Shown here piece by piece: positions 49,692-63,600 of a stretch of DNA of 64,000 nucleotides. Both the position numbers and the translations under genes were made by a program. The notes beneath the pieces are model-generated. The model was given only the letters and a program-made list of their open reading frames with translations, was not told the origin of the DNA and did not search any database. Origin of the DNA: Chionoecetes opilio (lineage: Eukaryota; Arthropoda; Malacostraca; Decapoda; Majidae); the NCBI GenBank assembly GCA_016584305.1, contig JACEEZ010018179.1, positions 1 through 64,000 on the forward strand, written 5' to 3'. The first letter of the stretch is position 1. Every line of letters starts with the position of its first letter.

Positions 49692-52600
49692 AAGCTAATA
49701 AATAGAAGATTAAGAGTTATTTATTTTATAAAACGTTATTTTCACGCGTTTTATTATAGTTTCAAGTAAACTGTAGCGTATTGTATATATACAAGTAGTT
49801 TTACTTATATATGCTATAAACCATAAAATGTAGTGTTTTTTAATGATTTTAGTATTATAGTAAAGAGCTGTTTTTTTCTACAATTGAAGTATATTCCTTT
49901 ATATCGGGAGCTAATATTTTTAATATGTCTACAACTATATTTTACTAAATTAATAAAGGTAAAATATTGTAATTTTTATTAAATTTAGGTATCAATTTTA
50001 AACCTTAATAAGCAATTTTTTTTTGTATTGTTAATGTATTTTTGAAAAGGCTAAAAATTCGAAATTTGGACACTATTCAAGGGACCTATACCAACTTTAT
50101 TTTACAATATTATGAGCTTAAATTGTATTTTCATGAAATTTAGGTATTAATTTTAATCTTAAAACAATGTTTTTTAAGTGTTTAATGTATTTTTTGAAAG
50201 GCTTTAAAAATGTCGAAAATTGACATTATTTTTTAGCCTTTTTAACCGAAATTAAAATGTGGTAAATATTGTTTTCGTTAGAAAAATGCTATTTAAACTA
50301 CAGTTAAAATTATAATGAGTTGAGACTTATATTGTGATTTCAATGGTATATTAACGTATTTTTTCCCAAAATTTTCTTGATAATTGTAGTGTTATATCAT
50401 AAATAGAAGGAATTTTAACGTATGATAAGCTTTTATACCTCAAAATGTTTTTTGAATAAGATTCTAGCTTGTTATCGGTATATAAAAGCTGTTTTCCTAA
50501 AATTTAATTATAAAAAACTTTTTTAGAATAATTTGCAACTATAAGTGGGTTACATTTCATTAAGAAAAAAAATAGAAGAGTAAAGGGTTTTTTATGTGAA
50601 AACCGGTATTGCAAAAAAAAAAGGGGTTTTTCATAGTTTCCTTGTAAACGTAGCGTTATTGGATATTACAAGTAGTTTTACTTATCATAAATTTCTATAA
50701 ATCCATACAAGTAGTTGTTTTCAATGATTTTGCTAGTTTTTCATAAAGAGCTGTTTTTTTCTACAAATTGAAGTATATTTCCCTTTTTAATCGGTATAAA
50801 ATTAGCTTTTGATAAATTTCTACAACTTAATTTTACCCAAAATTACATTAAAAATATTATTTATTCCTTTAATATGGTATCAATTTAATTTTAAAAACAA
50901 CTTTTTTCAAGTATTTAAATGTATTTTGAAAAACGTCCCAAAAAATGGGCGAAATTTGATATTATTCAGCACTTTACATACTTATTTAAATATTATGACT
51001 TAAAATTGTATTTTTCATGAAATATAGGTATTAAAATTTTTAATTTAAAAACAACGTTTTTTTTAAGTGTTTTTAAAATGTATTTTTGAAGGGCTAAAAT
51101 TCAGAAAATTGACATTATTCAGCCTATTTTTTATAGAGAAATTCAAAATGGGTTTTATAGTTGTTTTCGTTTTAAAAAATTGCTATTTTAAACTACTTTT
51201 TTAAGCTTATAATTGAGTTTGAGACTTAAAATTGTGATAACAATTATATTTACACGGTTTTTCATAGGCTCTTTAAAATTTTAAGTTTTTTTTCAAAATG
51301 AGGAATAATCCTAATGAAATGCTTTTTTACCTCAAAATGTTTTTTTTCAATGATTTTAGCTAGTTATTGGTGATATATAGCTGTTTTCCTAAAAATTGAA
51401 ATATTATATTTTTTTTATTAATATTTGCACCTATAAGTAATTTACATTAATTAAGCTAATAAATAGAAGAGTAAGAGGTTATTTATTGTGATAAACGTTA
51501 TATTCAAGCGTTTTTCATAGTTTCTTGTAAACTGTAGCGTTAATTGTATAATACAAGTATTTACTTATCATATTGCTTAAACCCATACAATGTAAATTTT
51601 TCAATGATTTTAGCTAGTTATCGTAAAGAGCTGTTTTTTCTACAAATTGAAGTATATTCCTTTATATCGTAGCTAATTAGCTTTTGATATTTGCTACAAC
51701 TATATTACCAAAATTAATACTAAAAATATGTAAATTTTTATGAAATTCAAGTACAATTATTTAATCTTAGAAACAACGTTTTTTTCAATTTTTTAATTGT
51801 ATTTTGAAAGGCTAAAAAAGGTCAAATTTGCATATTTAGTACTTTTACACAACTATATTTACAATTTATGAGCTAAAATATGATTTTTCATGAAATTAGG
51901 TATCAATTTTAATCTAAAAAACAACATTTTTTTCAAAAATTTAAATGATTTTTGAATCGCTAAAAAATGTCAAATTTAATAATTTTACCAACTTATACAC
52001 AGCTATATTTTACCCAATTATTATGAGCTTAAATATGTAAATTTTTTATGATATTTTGGTATCAATTTTAATCTTAAAAACATGTTTATTAAATTTTTTT
52101 AATGTAAATTTTTAAAAGCTCACAATGTCAAAATTGACAATATTTCAGCCTTTTTTGATAGGAAATTTAAAATGTGTATTATAGTTGTTTTCATTAGAAA
52201 ATACTATTTTAAATATGTAAAGCTTAATAGGAGTGTGAAGTGTATCTATATTGTATACAGTTTGTAATTACACGTGTTTTTCATAGTTTCTTGGGATATT
52301 GTAGTGTTTATAACATAAATAGAAGGATTTAACTTTGTAATGCCTTTTACCTAGTAAGTTTTTTTTAATGATTTTAGCTAGTTATCGGTAGATAATAGCT
52401 AATTTTTCCCCCAAATTGAAGTATCAATCCTTTTTTTAGAAAAATTTGCACCTATAAGTTGCTTCAATTTCATTAAGCTAATAAATAGAAGATTAAGATT
52501 ACTTTTTGTGATAACGGTAATTGCAAGCGTGTTTTCTTAGTTTCTTGTAAAACTGTAGCTTATTTTTTATAATTGTAAACAAGTAGTTTTACTTATTTAT

Positions 52601-54706
52601 TGCTATAATCCCTAAAATGTAGTGTTTTCAATGATTTAGGTAGTTATCATAAGGAGCTTTTTTTTTTTTACAAATTGAAGTATTTCCTTTATATCGGTAG
52701 CTAAAAAAGCTTTTGAATATTTGCTAACAAAACCCATAAATTTAAAATTAATAGCTAAAAATATTAAATTTTTATAAATTTAGGTATCAAATTTTTTAAC
52801 TTAAAACATGTTTTTTTCAAGTTATTTAAATGTATTTTTGAAGTCCCAAAAAATGTCGAATATGACAATATTCGCACTTTTACACAACTATTTTTACAAA
52901 TTATTAGCTACAAATATGTATTTGTTATGAAATTTAGGTTCAATTTTAATCTTTAAAAAAATTTTTTCAAGTATTTTTAATGTATTTTTAAAACGCTAAA
53001 AAAGTCGAAATTTGACATTAAGTTTTTTTTACACAACATATTTTACATTATTATGAGCTAAAAAAATGTTTAATCATGAAATTTAGGTACAATTTTAATT
53101 TAAAAACAAACGTTTTTCAATTTTTAATGTATTTTTGAATGGCTAAGAAATGTCGAAATTTGACATTTATTCGCACTTTTACCAACTTACTGTACAATAT
53201 TTTGACTAAAAATATGTATTTGCTGAAATTTTTTGGTATCAATTTTAATCTTAAAAACAACTTTTTTTTAAAATTTTTTTAAGTATTTTTGAATCGAAAA
53301 ATGTGAAATTTTACATTACACACTTATACACAAACTTTTTTTTTTCAAAAACATTTAGCTTAAAATATGTATTTTTCATGAAATTTAGGTATTAATTTTT
53401 ATCTTTAAAAAACGTTTTTGTCAAGTGTTTTAAGGTAGATTGTGAAGCGTTAAAATAATGTCGAAAATGACCATTATTCCGCCCCTTTTTTGATAGAGAA
53501 ATGTAAAATGTGGTATTATAGTGTTTTCGTTAGAAACTCTATTTTAAACTACTGGAAAGTATAAAGGAGTTGAGAATCTATAACTTGTGATACAATTATA
53601 TATTTACAAGTGTTTTCATTGTATATGTAAATTGTAGTGTTATATCCTAGATAGAAGAAATTTTCTAACGATTAATGCTTTTACTCTCAAAATATGTTCT
53701 CTTCAATGATTTTAGCTAGTACCGGTATATTAGCTGTTTTCCTACAAAATTGATGTATACAATTCTTTTTTAGAATAATTTGCACCCTATAAGCAGCTTA
53801 CATTACATTAGCTAATAAATAGAAGAGTGAGAAGGCTATTATTGTGCTATAACGGTATATTGCAAGCGTTGTCATAGTTTCTTGTACACCTGTATCGTTA
53901 TTGTATATATACAAAGTTTTACTTATCATATTGCTATAAACCATAACATGTAGTGTTTCAATGATGTTAGCTAGTTATCAGTGAGAGACAGTTTTTTCTA
54001 CAAATTGAAGTATTTTCTTTATTATTGGTAGCACTAAATAGCTTTGATAATTTGCTACAACTATATTTTACAAAATTAATAGCTAAAAATATTTTTTTTA
54101 TGAAATTTAGGTATCAATTTTAATTTTAAAAAACAACGTTTTTTCAAGTATTTTAATGTATTTTTGAAAGGCTAATAAATGTCGGAGATTTGACATATTG
54201 CAGCACTTTTACCACAACTATAATTTAATATAATATGAGCTAAAAATATGTATTTGTCAGGAAATTTAAGTACCAATGTTAATCTACAAAAAACTTTTTT
54301 TTTCAAGTGTTTTTAATGTCTTTTTGACAAGCTAAAAAAATGTCGAAAATTTGACAATTTTCAGCTCTTTTTTTTATAGAGAAAATTCAAAAATGTGGGT
54401 ATTATAGTTGTCTTCGTTACAAAATGCTATTTTAAGCTACTGTAAGCTTATATAGGAGGTTTGAGACTCTATAATGTGATACAGTTGTAATATTACACGT
54501 GTTTTTCATAGTTTCTTGTATATTGTAGTGTTATATCATAATAGAAGAATTTAACTTCATGATAATGCTTTTTACCTTCAAAATGTGTTTTTTTCACTGA
54601 TTTTTAGCTTACGTTATCGGTTGATATATAGCTGTTTTCCTACAAATTGTAGTATACAATCCTTTTTTTTGGAATAATTTGCACCTATAGTAGCTTACAT
54701 CAAATT

Positions 54707-54971
54707 AAGCTAATAAAAGAAGATTAAGAGGTATGTATGATGATATAACCGTTGTATAATGTGTATATTACACGGTTTTCATAGTCTTCTATTGTAGTGT
54801 TATATCATAAAGAGAAGGAATTTAATTTATGATAATGCTTTTTTACCTAAAAATGTGTTTTTTTAAATGATTTTAGCTAGTTATCGGTGATAAATAGCTG
54901 GTTTCCTACAAATTGTAGTATACAATCTTTTTTTTAGAATAATTTGCACCTATAAGTAGCGTACATTACAT
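54707..54971 (+). repeat. B/A hybrid module, second copy of right-domain type
   Basis: Same early B-to-A switch as 49421-49691 ('gatataaccgttgtataatg' followed by 'tatattacacgg'). It is about 5.29 kb downstream of the first copy, which agrees with duplication of the whole super-repeat. Confidence 0.73.
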
Positions 54972-55635
54972 TAAGTAATAATAGAGATAAGAGGTATTTA
55001 TTGTGATAAAACGGTAGATTGACGCGTTTATATAGTTTCAAGTAAACTGTAGCGTTATTGTATATATACAAGTAGTTTTAAGTATCATATTGCTATTAAA
55101 CCCATAAAATGTAGTGTTTTCAAGATTTTAGCTGTTATCAGTAAAGAATCGTTTTTTCTACAAATTGAAGTATATCCTTTATATCGGTAGCTAAATATTT
55201 TTTAATATGTGCTACAACTATATGTTACTAAATTAATAGGTAATAATATGTAATTTTTATGAAAATTGAGGTATCAATTTTAATCTTAATAGCAACTTTT
55301 TTTTTTGTATTTAATGATTTTTGAAAGGCTAAAAAATGTCGAAATTTGACCCCTATTCATCACCTATACACAACTTTATTTACAATATTATGGCTTAAAA
55401 TATGTATTTTTCATGAAAATTTAGGTATTAATTTTATCTTAAAAAACAATGTTTTTTAAGTGTTTTAATGTATTTTTGAAGGGTAATAAATGCGAAAATT
55501 GACATTATTCCGCCCTTTTTTAATACAGAAATTCAAAAATGTGGTAAAGAGTTGTTTTCGTGAGAAAATTGCTATTTTAAACTTACAGTAAACTTGAGTA
55601 TAATCGGAGTTTGAATTGAGGACTCTATATTGTGA

Positions 55636-55794
55636 AATTGATTATTTTTTGTTAAATACAAATCAAAATAAAAAATTTATTTAAAATGATTATACTTGTG
55701 ATTACATAACTTTTTTTTTTTTTTTATATTACTACTTTAAAATTTTTTTTTTAAACTTGTTTTTTTAAAATTTTAAATTTTTTCAACCCCTCTT
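55636..55794. other. Unplaced AT-rich insert of about 160 bp in module A
   Basis: Module A is interrupted between 'gactctatattgtga' and 'tacaatggtatattacacg'. The insert has no counterpart in any other unit of the window. It contains 'acaaatcaaaataaaaaa', a run of 15 t near 55710-55725 and 'cttgtttttttaaaatttt'. The equivalent A in the first super-repeat (about 50306) lacks it. It could be a short mobile-element fragment, a piece of foreign flanking sequence or a consensus artefact. No terminal repeats are recognised. Confidence 0.55.
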
Positions 55795-57678
55795 TACAAT
55801 GGTATATTACACGTATTTTCATAGTTTCTTGTATATTGTAGGTATATCATAAATAGAAGGAATTTTACGTGATAATGCTGTATACCCTCAAAAATGTGTT
55901 CTTTCAATGATTTCTACTTGTTATCGGTGATATATAGCTGTTTTCCTAAAAATTGAATTATAAAATCCTTTTTTTTAGAATAATGTGCACCTATAAGTGG
56001 CACATTACATTAAGTAATAAATAGAAAGTAGTAAAAAGGTTATTATTGTTGATATAAACGGATATTGCAAGCGTTTTTCATAGTTCCTTGTAAACTGTAG
56101 CGTTATTGATATATACAAGTAGTTTTACTATCATATGCTATAAATCCATACAATGTAGTGTTTTCAATGATTTTAGCTAGTTATCAGAAAGAGCTCTGTT
56201 TTTTTCTACAAATTGAAGTATATTCCTTATATCACGGTAGTAATTAGCTTTTGATATTGCTACAACTAATTTCACCAAAATTTAATATCTAAAAATATAT
56301 ATTATTCATGAAATAAGGTATCAAATTGTAATTTTTAAAAACAACTTTTTCAAGTATTTTAATGTCCCCTTTTTGAAATCGCTATAAAAAATTGTCGAAA
56401 TTTGATATATTCAGCACTTATACACTACTTATTTAAAAATATATGCAGCTTTAAAATATGTATTTTTTCATTGAAATATAGGTATAATTTTAATCTAAAA
56501 CAACGTTTTTCAAGTGTTGTATGTATTTTGAAGGGCTAAAAATCAGAAAATTGACATTATTCAGCCATATTTTTGATAGAGAAATTCAAAATTGTGGTTT
56601 TATAGTTGTTTTCGTTAAAAACTGCTATGTTAAACTACTGTAAGCTTATATGGAGTTTGAAGACTCTATATGTGATACATTATATACACGTGTTTTTATA
56701 GCTCTTGTAAATTGTAATGTTATATCATTAAATAGAAGGATATCTAATGAAAAATGCCTTATACCCTCAAAATGTGTTTTTTTCAATGATTTTAGCTAGT
56801 TATGGTGATATATAGTGTTTTCTAAAAAATTGAAAGATATAATCCTTTTTGTATGAAAATTGCAACTATAAGTAATTTACATTACATTAAAAGCTAATAA
56901 ATAGAAGGGTAAGAGGTTATTTGAGTGTGATAAACGTTATATATGCAAGTCGTTTTTCATAGTTTCTTGTAAACTGTAGCGTTATTGTATATATACACGT
57001 AGTTTACTATCATATTGCTATAAACCCAACATGTAGTGTTTTCCAATGATTTTAGTAGTTAATCAGTAAAGAGCTGTTTTTTTCTACAAATTGAGTATAT
57101 TCCTTTATATCGGTAGGTAATTAGCTTTTTGGGAATTTGCTACAACTAATTTCACAGAAATTAATATCTAAAAAATATGTATTTTTATGAAATTCAAGTA
57201 TCAATTTTAATCTTAGAAACAACGTTTTTTCAATATTTTAATTGTATTTTTGAAAGGCATAAAAAATGTTAGAAATTTGACATTATTCAGTACTTTTACA
57301 CAACTATATTTACAATATTATGAGCTAAAAATATGTATTTTTCATGAAATTTAGGTATCAATTTGAATATTAAAAAACAAATTTTTTAAGTATTTTTAAT
57401 GTATTTGAATCGCTAAAAAAATGTCGAAATTTGACATAATTTCAAGCACTATACACCAGCTTATTTTACATATTATGAGCTTAAAATATGTATTTTTTCA
57501 TGATATTTTGGTATCAATTTTAATCTAAAAAACAATGTTTATCAAGTGTTTTAATGTTATTTTAAAAAGGCTACAAAATGTCGAAAATTGACAATTATTC
57601 AGCTCTTTTTTTGATAGAGGAAATTCAAAATGTGTTATATAGTTGTTTTCATTAGGAAAATACTATTTTAAAATATGT

Positions 57679-60600
57679 AAGCTTATAATAGGAGTTTGAG
57701 AGTGTATTCTATATGTGATACAGTTGTATATTTACACGTTGTTTTTTTCATAGTTTCTTGATATTGTAGTGTTATATCAAAAAGAGGAATTTTAACTTAT
57801 GATAATGCCCTATACACTCAGAATAAGTTTTTTTAATGATTTAGCTAGTTATCTCGGTGACTATATAGCTAATTCCCTACAAATTGAAGTATTACAATCC
57901 TTTTTTAGAAAATTTGCACCTATAAGTTGCTTACATACAATTAAGCTAATAAATAGAAGATTAAGAGGTTATTATTGATATTAAACGGTATATGTGGCAA
58001 GGTTTTTCTTAGTTTCTTGTTAAACTGTAGCATTATTTTATATATGTAAACAAGGAGTTTTACTTATTATATTGCTTTAATCCCATAAAATGTAGTGTTT
58101 TCAATGATTTTAGCTAGTTATCAGTAAAGAGCAGTTTTTTTTCTACAAATGAAGTATATTACTTTATATCGGTAGCTAATAGCTTTTTTTGGATATTTGC
58201 TACAACTAATATTTTACAAAATTAATAGCTAAAAAATTTTAATTTTTAATGAAAATATAGATATCATTTTTAATCTTAAAAACAATGTTTTTTCAAGTAT
58301 TTTAATTTATTTTGAAGGGCTAAAAAAATGTCGAAATTTTGACATATTCAGCACTTTTACACAACTAGATTTACAATATTATTAGCTACAAATATGTATT
58401 TGTATGAAATTTATGGTATCAATTTAATCTATAAACAAATTTTTTAAAGTATTTTAATTGTATTTTGAAAACGCTAAAAAAGTCGAAATTGACATTATTC
58501 AGCTCTTTTACATACTATTTTTTACATTATTATGAGCTAAAAATATGATTTATCAGAAATTAGGTAGCAATTTTAATCTTAAAAACAACGTTTTTCAAGT
58601 ATTTTAATGTATTTGTGAAAGGCCTAAAAAAAATTTCGAAATGTGACAGTATCAGCACTTTTTACAGAACTATATTTTACAATATTATGAGTTAAAGATA
58701 TATTTTTCAGAAAATTTAGTATCAATTTTTAAATCTTAAAAACATCGTTTTTTAAGCGTTTTAATGTATTTTTGCAAAAAGCTAAAATAAGTCGAAAATT
58801 GACAATATTCAAGCCCTTTTTTTGATAGAGAAAGACAAAATGTGGTTTTATAAGTTGTTTTCGTTAGAAAAATTGCTATTTTTAAAACTATGTAAGCTAT
58901 AATAGGGGTTGAAGACTCTATATTGTGATACAATGGTATATTACAACGTGTTTTCTTAGTTTCTTGTATAATTGTAGTGTTTATCTCATAAATAGAAGGA
59001 ATTTTACGCAGATAAGCTTTATTCCCTCAACAATGTGTTCTTTCAATGATTTAGGCTGGTTATCGGTCGATATATAGCTGTTTTCTACAAATTGAAGTAT
59101 ATAATCCTTTTTTTAGAATAATTTGCACCTATAAGGTAGCTTAAATTACATTAAGCTAATAAAATAAAGGAGTAAGAGGTATTTATTGTGATATAACGGT
59201 ATATTGCACAAGCGGTTTTTCATAGTTTCTTGAAACTGTAGCGTTATTGATTATATACAAGTATGTTTTACTTAATCATATTGCTATAAACCCATAAAAT
59301 GTGGTTGTTTTCAAGAGTTTAGCTAAGTTATCAGTAAAGAGCTGTTTTTTTCTACAAATTGATGTATATTCCTTTATACGGTAGCTATACAGGTTTGATA
59401 TTGCTGTCAACTAGATTATACAATATAATAGCTAAAAATATGTAATTTTTATGGAATTTAGGTACATTTTACAATCGTTAAAAACCAACCGTTTTTCAAG
59501 TATTTTAATGTATTTTGAAAGGCTAAGAAATGTTGAAAATTTGACATTATTCAGCACTTTACCAACTATACTGGTAAAATATATAACCGTTAAAAATATG
59601 TATTTGCATCGAGAATTTTAGGTAAATTTTAATCTTAATAACAAACGTTTTTTCAATTTTTTTAATCGTATTTTTGAATAGCTAAAAAATGTCAAAAATT
59701 TGACATTATTTCAGCACTTATAACACAATTATTTACAATAATATGAGCTTAAAATATGTATTTTCAGGAAATTGAGGTATTAAATTTAATCTTATTAACG
59801 TTTTTTCAAGTTTTTAATGTAATGTTGTGAAGGGTTAAAAATGGTCGAAAATTGACATTTTCAGCCACTTTTTTGATAGAGAAATTCAAATGGGTATTAT
59901 AGTTGTTTTCGTTAGAAACTGCTATTTTAAACTACTGTAAGCTTATAATGAAGTTTGAGACTCTATACTGTGATACAGTTATAATTACAAGTGTTTTTCA
60001 TTAGTTTTTGTAAATTGTAGTGTATATCATAAAAATAGAAGGGAATTTCCTTACGAGAATGCTTTATACCCTCAAAATGTGTTCTATTCAATGATTTAGC
60101 TGGTATCGGTGATATATAGCTATTTTCCCTCACATGAAATATACAATCCCCTTTTTTTTAGAAAATTTGCACCTATAAGTAGATACATTACACTAAGCTA
60201 AGAAATAGAAGAGTAAGAGGTTATTTATTGTGATAAAACGGTATATTGCAAGCGTTTTCATAGTTTCTGTAAACGGTTAGCGTTATTGTATTATACAAGT
60301 AGTTTTTACTTATCATATTGCTATAAACCCAACAATGTAGTGTTTTCAATGATTTTAGATAGTTATCAGTAATAGGTTTTTTCTACAAATTGAATATATT
60401 CCGTTATATCGGTATCTAATTAGGCTTATATATTTCTACAAACTATATTTCACAAAATTAAATATTTAAAAATATGTTAATTTTTTTATGAAATTCAGGT
60501 ATCAATTTAGGTATCAAAAACACGTTGTTTTTAAAATTATAAAAAACAAGTTTTTCAAAGTATTTTAATGTATTTTTGAAGAGGCTTTAAAAAAAGGTCG

Positions 60601-63600
60601 AAATTTGACATTATTCAGCACTTTTACACAAACTAGTATTTTACAATATTATCGAGACTAAAATTATGTATTTTTCTTGAAATTTTAGTATCACTTTAAT
60701 CTCTAAAAACAAAATTTTTAGTATTTTAATGTATTTTGAATCGCTAAAAAATGTCGAAATATGATATTATTCAGCACTTATACACAGCTATATTTTACAA
60801 TGTTATGAGCTTAAAAAATAGTATTTTTATGATATTTTGGTATCAATTTTAATCTTAAAAAACAACGTTTATTCACAGTGTTTAATGTATTTTGAAAAGC
60901 TAAAAAATGTCGGAAAATGGACATTATTCAGCTCTTTGATTTGATAGAAGAAATTCAAAATGTGGTATTATAGTGGTTTTCGTTAGCAAATACTATTTTA
61001 AAATACTGTAAGCTAAATAGGAGTGTGAGACTCTATATTGTATACAATGGTATATTACACGTAGTTTTCATAGTTTCTTGCCGGGAGTATATTGAGTGTT
61101 TATATCATAAATAGAAGGAATTTAACTTATGCTAATGTTTATACCCTCAAAATGCTGTTCTTTTCAGATTTTAGCGTGTTATCGTGATATTATAGCTGTT
61201 TTCCTACAAATTGAATTATACAAATCTTTTTTTTTTTTTAGAATAATTTGCACCTATACGTAGCTTACATTACATTAAGCTAATAAATAGAAAGAGTAAG
61301 AGTTGTTATTGTGTATACGGTATATTGCAAGCGTTTTTTTCCTAGTTCCTTGTAAAACTGTAGCGTTATTGTAATATACAAGTAGTTTTAGGTATCATTT
61401 GCTTATATAACCCATTACAACGTAGTGTTTTCAATGATTTAGCTAGTTATCAGTAAAAGAGCTGGTTTTTTTCTACAAATGAAGTATATTCTTTATATCG
61501 TAAGCTAAATATTTTTTAATATGTGCTACCAACTATATTTTTACAAATTATATAGGTAAAAATATGAATTTTTATGAAATTTAGGATCAATTTATCTACA
61601 AAGCACCTTTTTTTTGGTTATTTTAATGTATTTTTGAAAGGCTAAAAAAATGTCGAAATTTGACATATGCAGCACATACACAACTTATTTTACAATATGA
61701 GCTTAAAATATGTATTTTATGAAATTTAGGTTTAATTTAATATTAAAAACAATTATTTTTAAGTGTTCTAAGTATTTTGTGAAGGGCAATAAATGTCAAA
61801 AAATTTGACATTATTCAGCCCTCTTTTTTGATGACAGAAATCAAAATGTGGTTATTATAAGTTGTTTTCGTTAGAAAAATACTATTTTAAACTACTGTAA
61901 GTTATAAAAAGAGTTTGAGATTATATAGTATACAATGGTATTATTAAACGTGTTATTTTTCATAGTTTCTTGGAATTGTATGTTATATCATACATAGAAG
62001 GAATTTTACGTGATAATGCTTGTACCCTCCACAAAATGTGTCTTTCAATGATTTTAGCTGTTATCGGTGATATATAGCTGTTTTCCTAACAAAATGAATT
62101 ATACAATCCTTTGTTAGGAATAATTTGCACCTATAAGTAGCTACATTTAATTAAGCTAATAAATAGAAGGTAAGAGGTTATTATGTGATATAACGGTTCA
62201 TATTGCGACAAGCGTTTTTCATAGTTCTCTTGTAAACTGTAGCGTTAATGTATAATATAACAAGTAGTTTTACTTTATCATATTGCTATAAACCCCTACT
62301 ATGTAGTGTTTTCAATGATTTAGCAGTATCAGTAAAGAGTTGTTTTTTTCTACAAATTGAAGTATATTCCCTTTATCGGTAGCTAATTAGCTTTGAATAT
62401 TTTGCTACAACTATATTTCACAATAAATTAATAGCGAAAAATATATATTTTTCATGAAATTTAGGTATCAATTTTAATTTTAAAAACACCACGTTTTTTT
62501 TTTCAAGTATTTTAAATGTATTTTGAAATAGCTACAAAAAATGTCGAAATTTGATATCTATTCAGCACTTAATACACTACTATTTTACAATATTATGAGC
62601 TTAAAATAGTATTTTTCATGAAAATTAGGTAATTAATTTAATCTTCAAAAATACAAACGTATTTTTTTCAAAGTGTTTTAATGTATTTTCGAAGGGCTAA
62701 AAAATGTCGTAAATTGCATTATTCCAGCCCTTTTTTGATAGAGAAATTCAAAATGTGGGTTTTTAGTTGTTTCGTTAAAAATGACTACTTTTAAATACTG
62801 AAGCAACTTAATTGGAGTTGAGAACTCATATGTGATGACACAATGATATATTACACGTGTTTTCATAGTATCTTTGTAAATTGTAGTGGTATATATAAAA
62901 TAGAAGGATATTTTCCTTATGAAAATGGCTTTATACCCTAAAATTTGTTCTTTTCAATGATTTAGCTAGTTACTGGTGATAGATAGCTGTTTTCCTAAAA
63001 ATTGAAATCTACAAACCTTTTTTAGAATAATTGCACTATAAGTAGCTTGGATTACATAAGGCTAATAAATAGAAGAGTAAGGGTTATATTGTGCTATAAC
63101 GGTAAAATTGCAAGCGTTTTTCATAGGTTTCAAGGAAACTGTTCTAGCGTTATTGTATATATACAGTATTTTTCTTATCATTATTGTATTATAAACCCAT
63201 AAAATGTAGTGTTTTTCAATGAATTTTAGCTTAGTTATCAGTAAGGAGCTGTTCTTTCTACAAATGAAGTATATTCCTTTATATCCCGGGTAGACAAATA
63301 TTTGTCCAATATGTGCTACAACTATATTGTTACAAATGAATAGGTAAAAATATGTAATTTTTATGAAATTTAGGTTCAATTTGTAATCTTAAAAAGCAGT
63401 TTTTTTTGGTGATTTTAATGTATTTTTGATCGCTAAAAAAAATGTCGAATTTGACATTATTCCAGCACTCTTACACTACCATTTTTTTACAATATTATGA
63501 GCTAAAATATGTATGTATCATGAAATTAGGTAGCAATTTTAATCTTAAAAAACACGTTTTTTCAAGTATTTTAATGTATGTGGAAAGGCTAAAAATGTCG

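Larger units (their letters stand above)
46942..52218 (+). repeat. Satellite super-repeat, copy 1 (about 5.28 kb, five units)
   Basis: Five consecutive units start at about 46942 (n=4, 1356 bp), 48298 (n=1, 871 bp), 49169 (n=1 plus an A/B hybrid, 1137 bp), 50306 (n=1, 897 bp) and 51203 (n=2, 1016 bp). The same order of unit types, with matching variants inside them, follows at once in 52219-57678. Matching variants include 'attagctacaaatatgta' in the second C of the n=4 unit, 'ggctaagaaatgtcg' before its fourth C, a C with 'atgaaattcaagta' followed by 'ttagaaacaacg' in the n=2 unit, and the hybrid in the third unit. This is a third level of periodicity above module and unit. Frames at 47549-47914 and 50809-51003 are repeat translations. 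Confidence 0.83.
52219..57678 (+). repeat. Satellite super-repeat, copy 2 (with a 160-bp insert)
   Basis: Units start at about 52219 (n=4, 1337 bp), 53556 (n=1, 888 bp), 54444 (n=1 plus hybrid, 1146 bp), 55590 (n=1, 1052 bp including an insert of about 160 bp) and 56642 (n=2, 1037 bp). Total is about 5460 bp, or about 5300 without the insert, against 5277 for copy 1. The C modules of the n=4 unit begin near 52752, 52903, 53044 and 53203, with D at 53355. Scattered single-base insertions and deletions make this copy noisier than the start of copy 1. No gene seen. Confidence 0.83.

Noticed and set aside
63062..63379. 105-residue minus-strand frame as a gene
   Set aside because: It runs across modules B and A of the satellite, and equivalent frames in other units are broken. 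It reads as AT-rich repeat translation.
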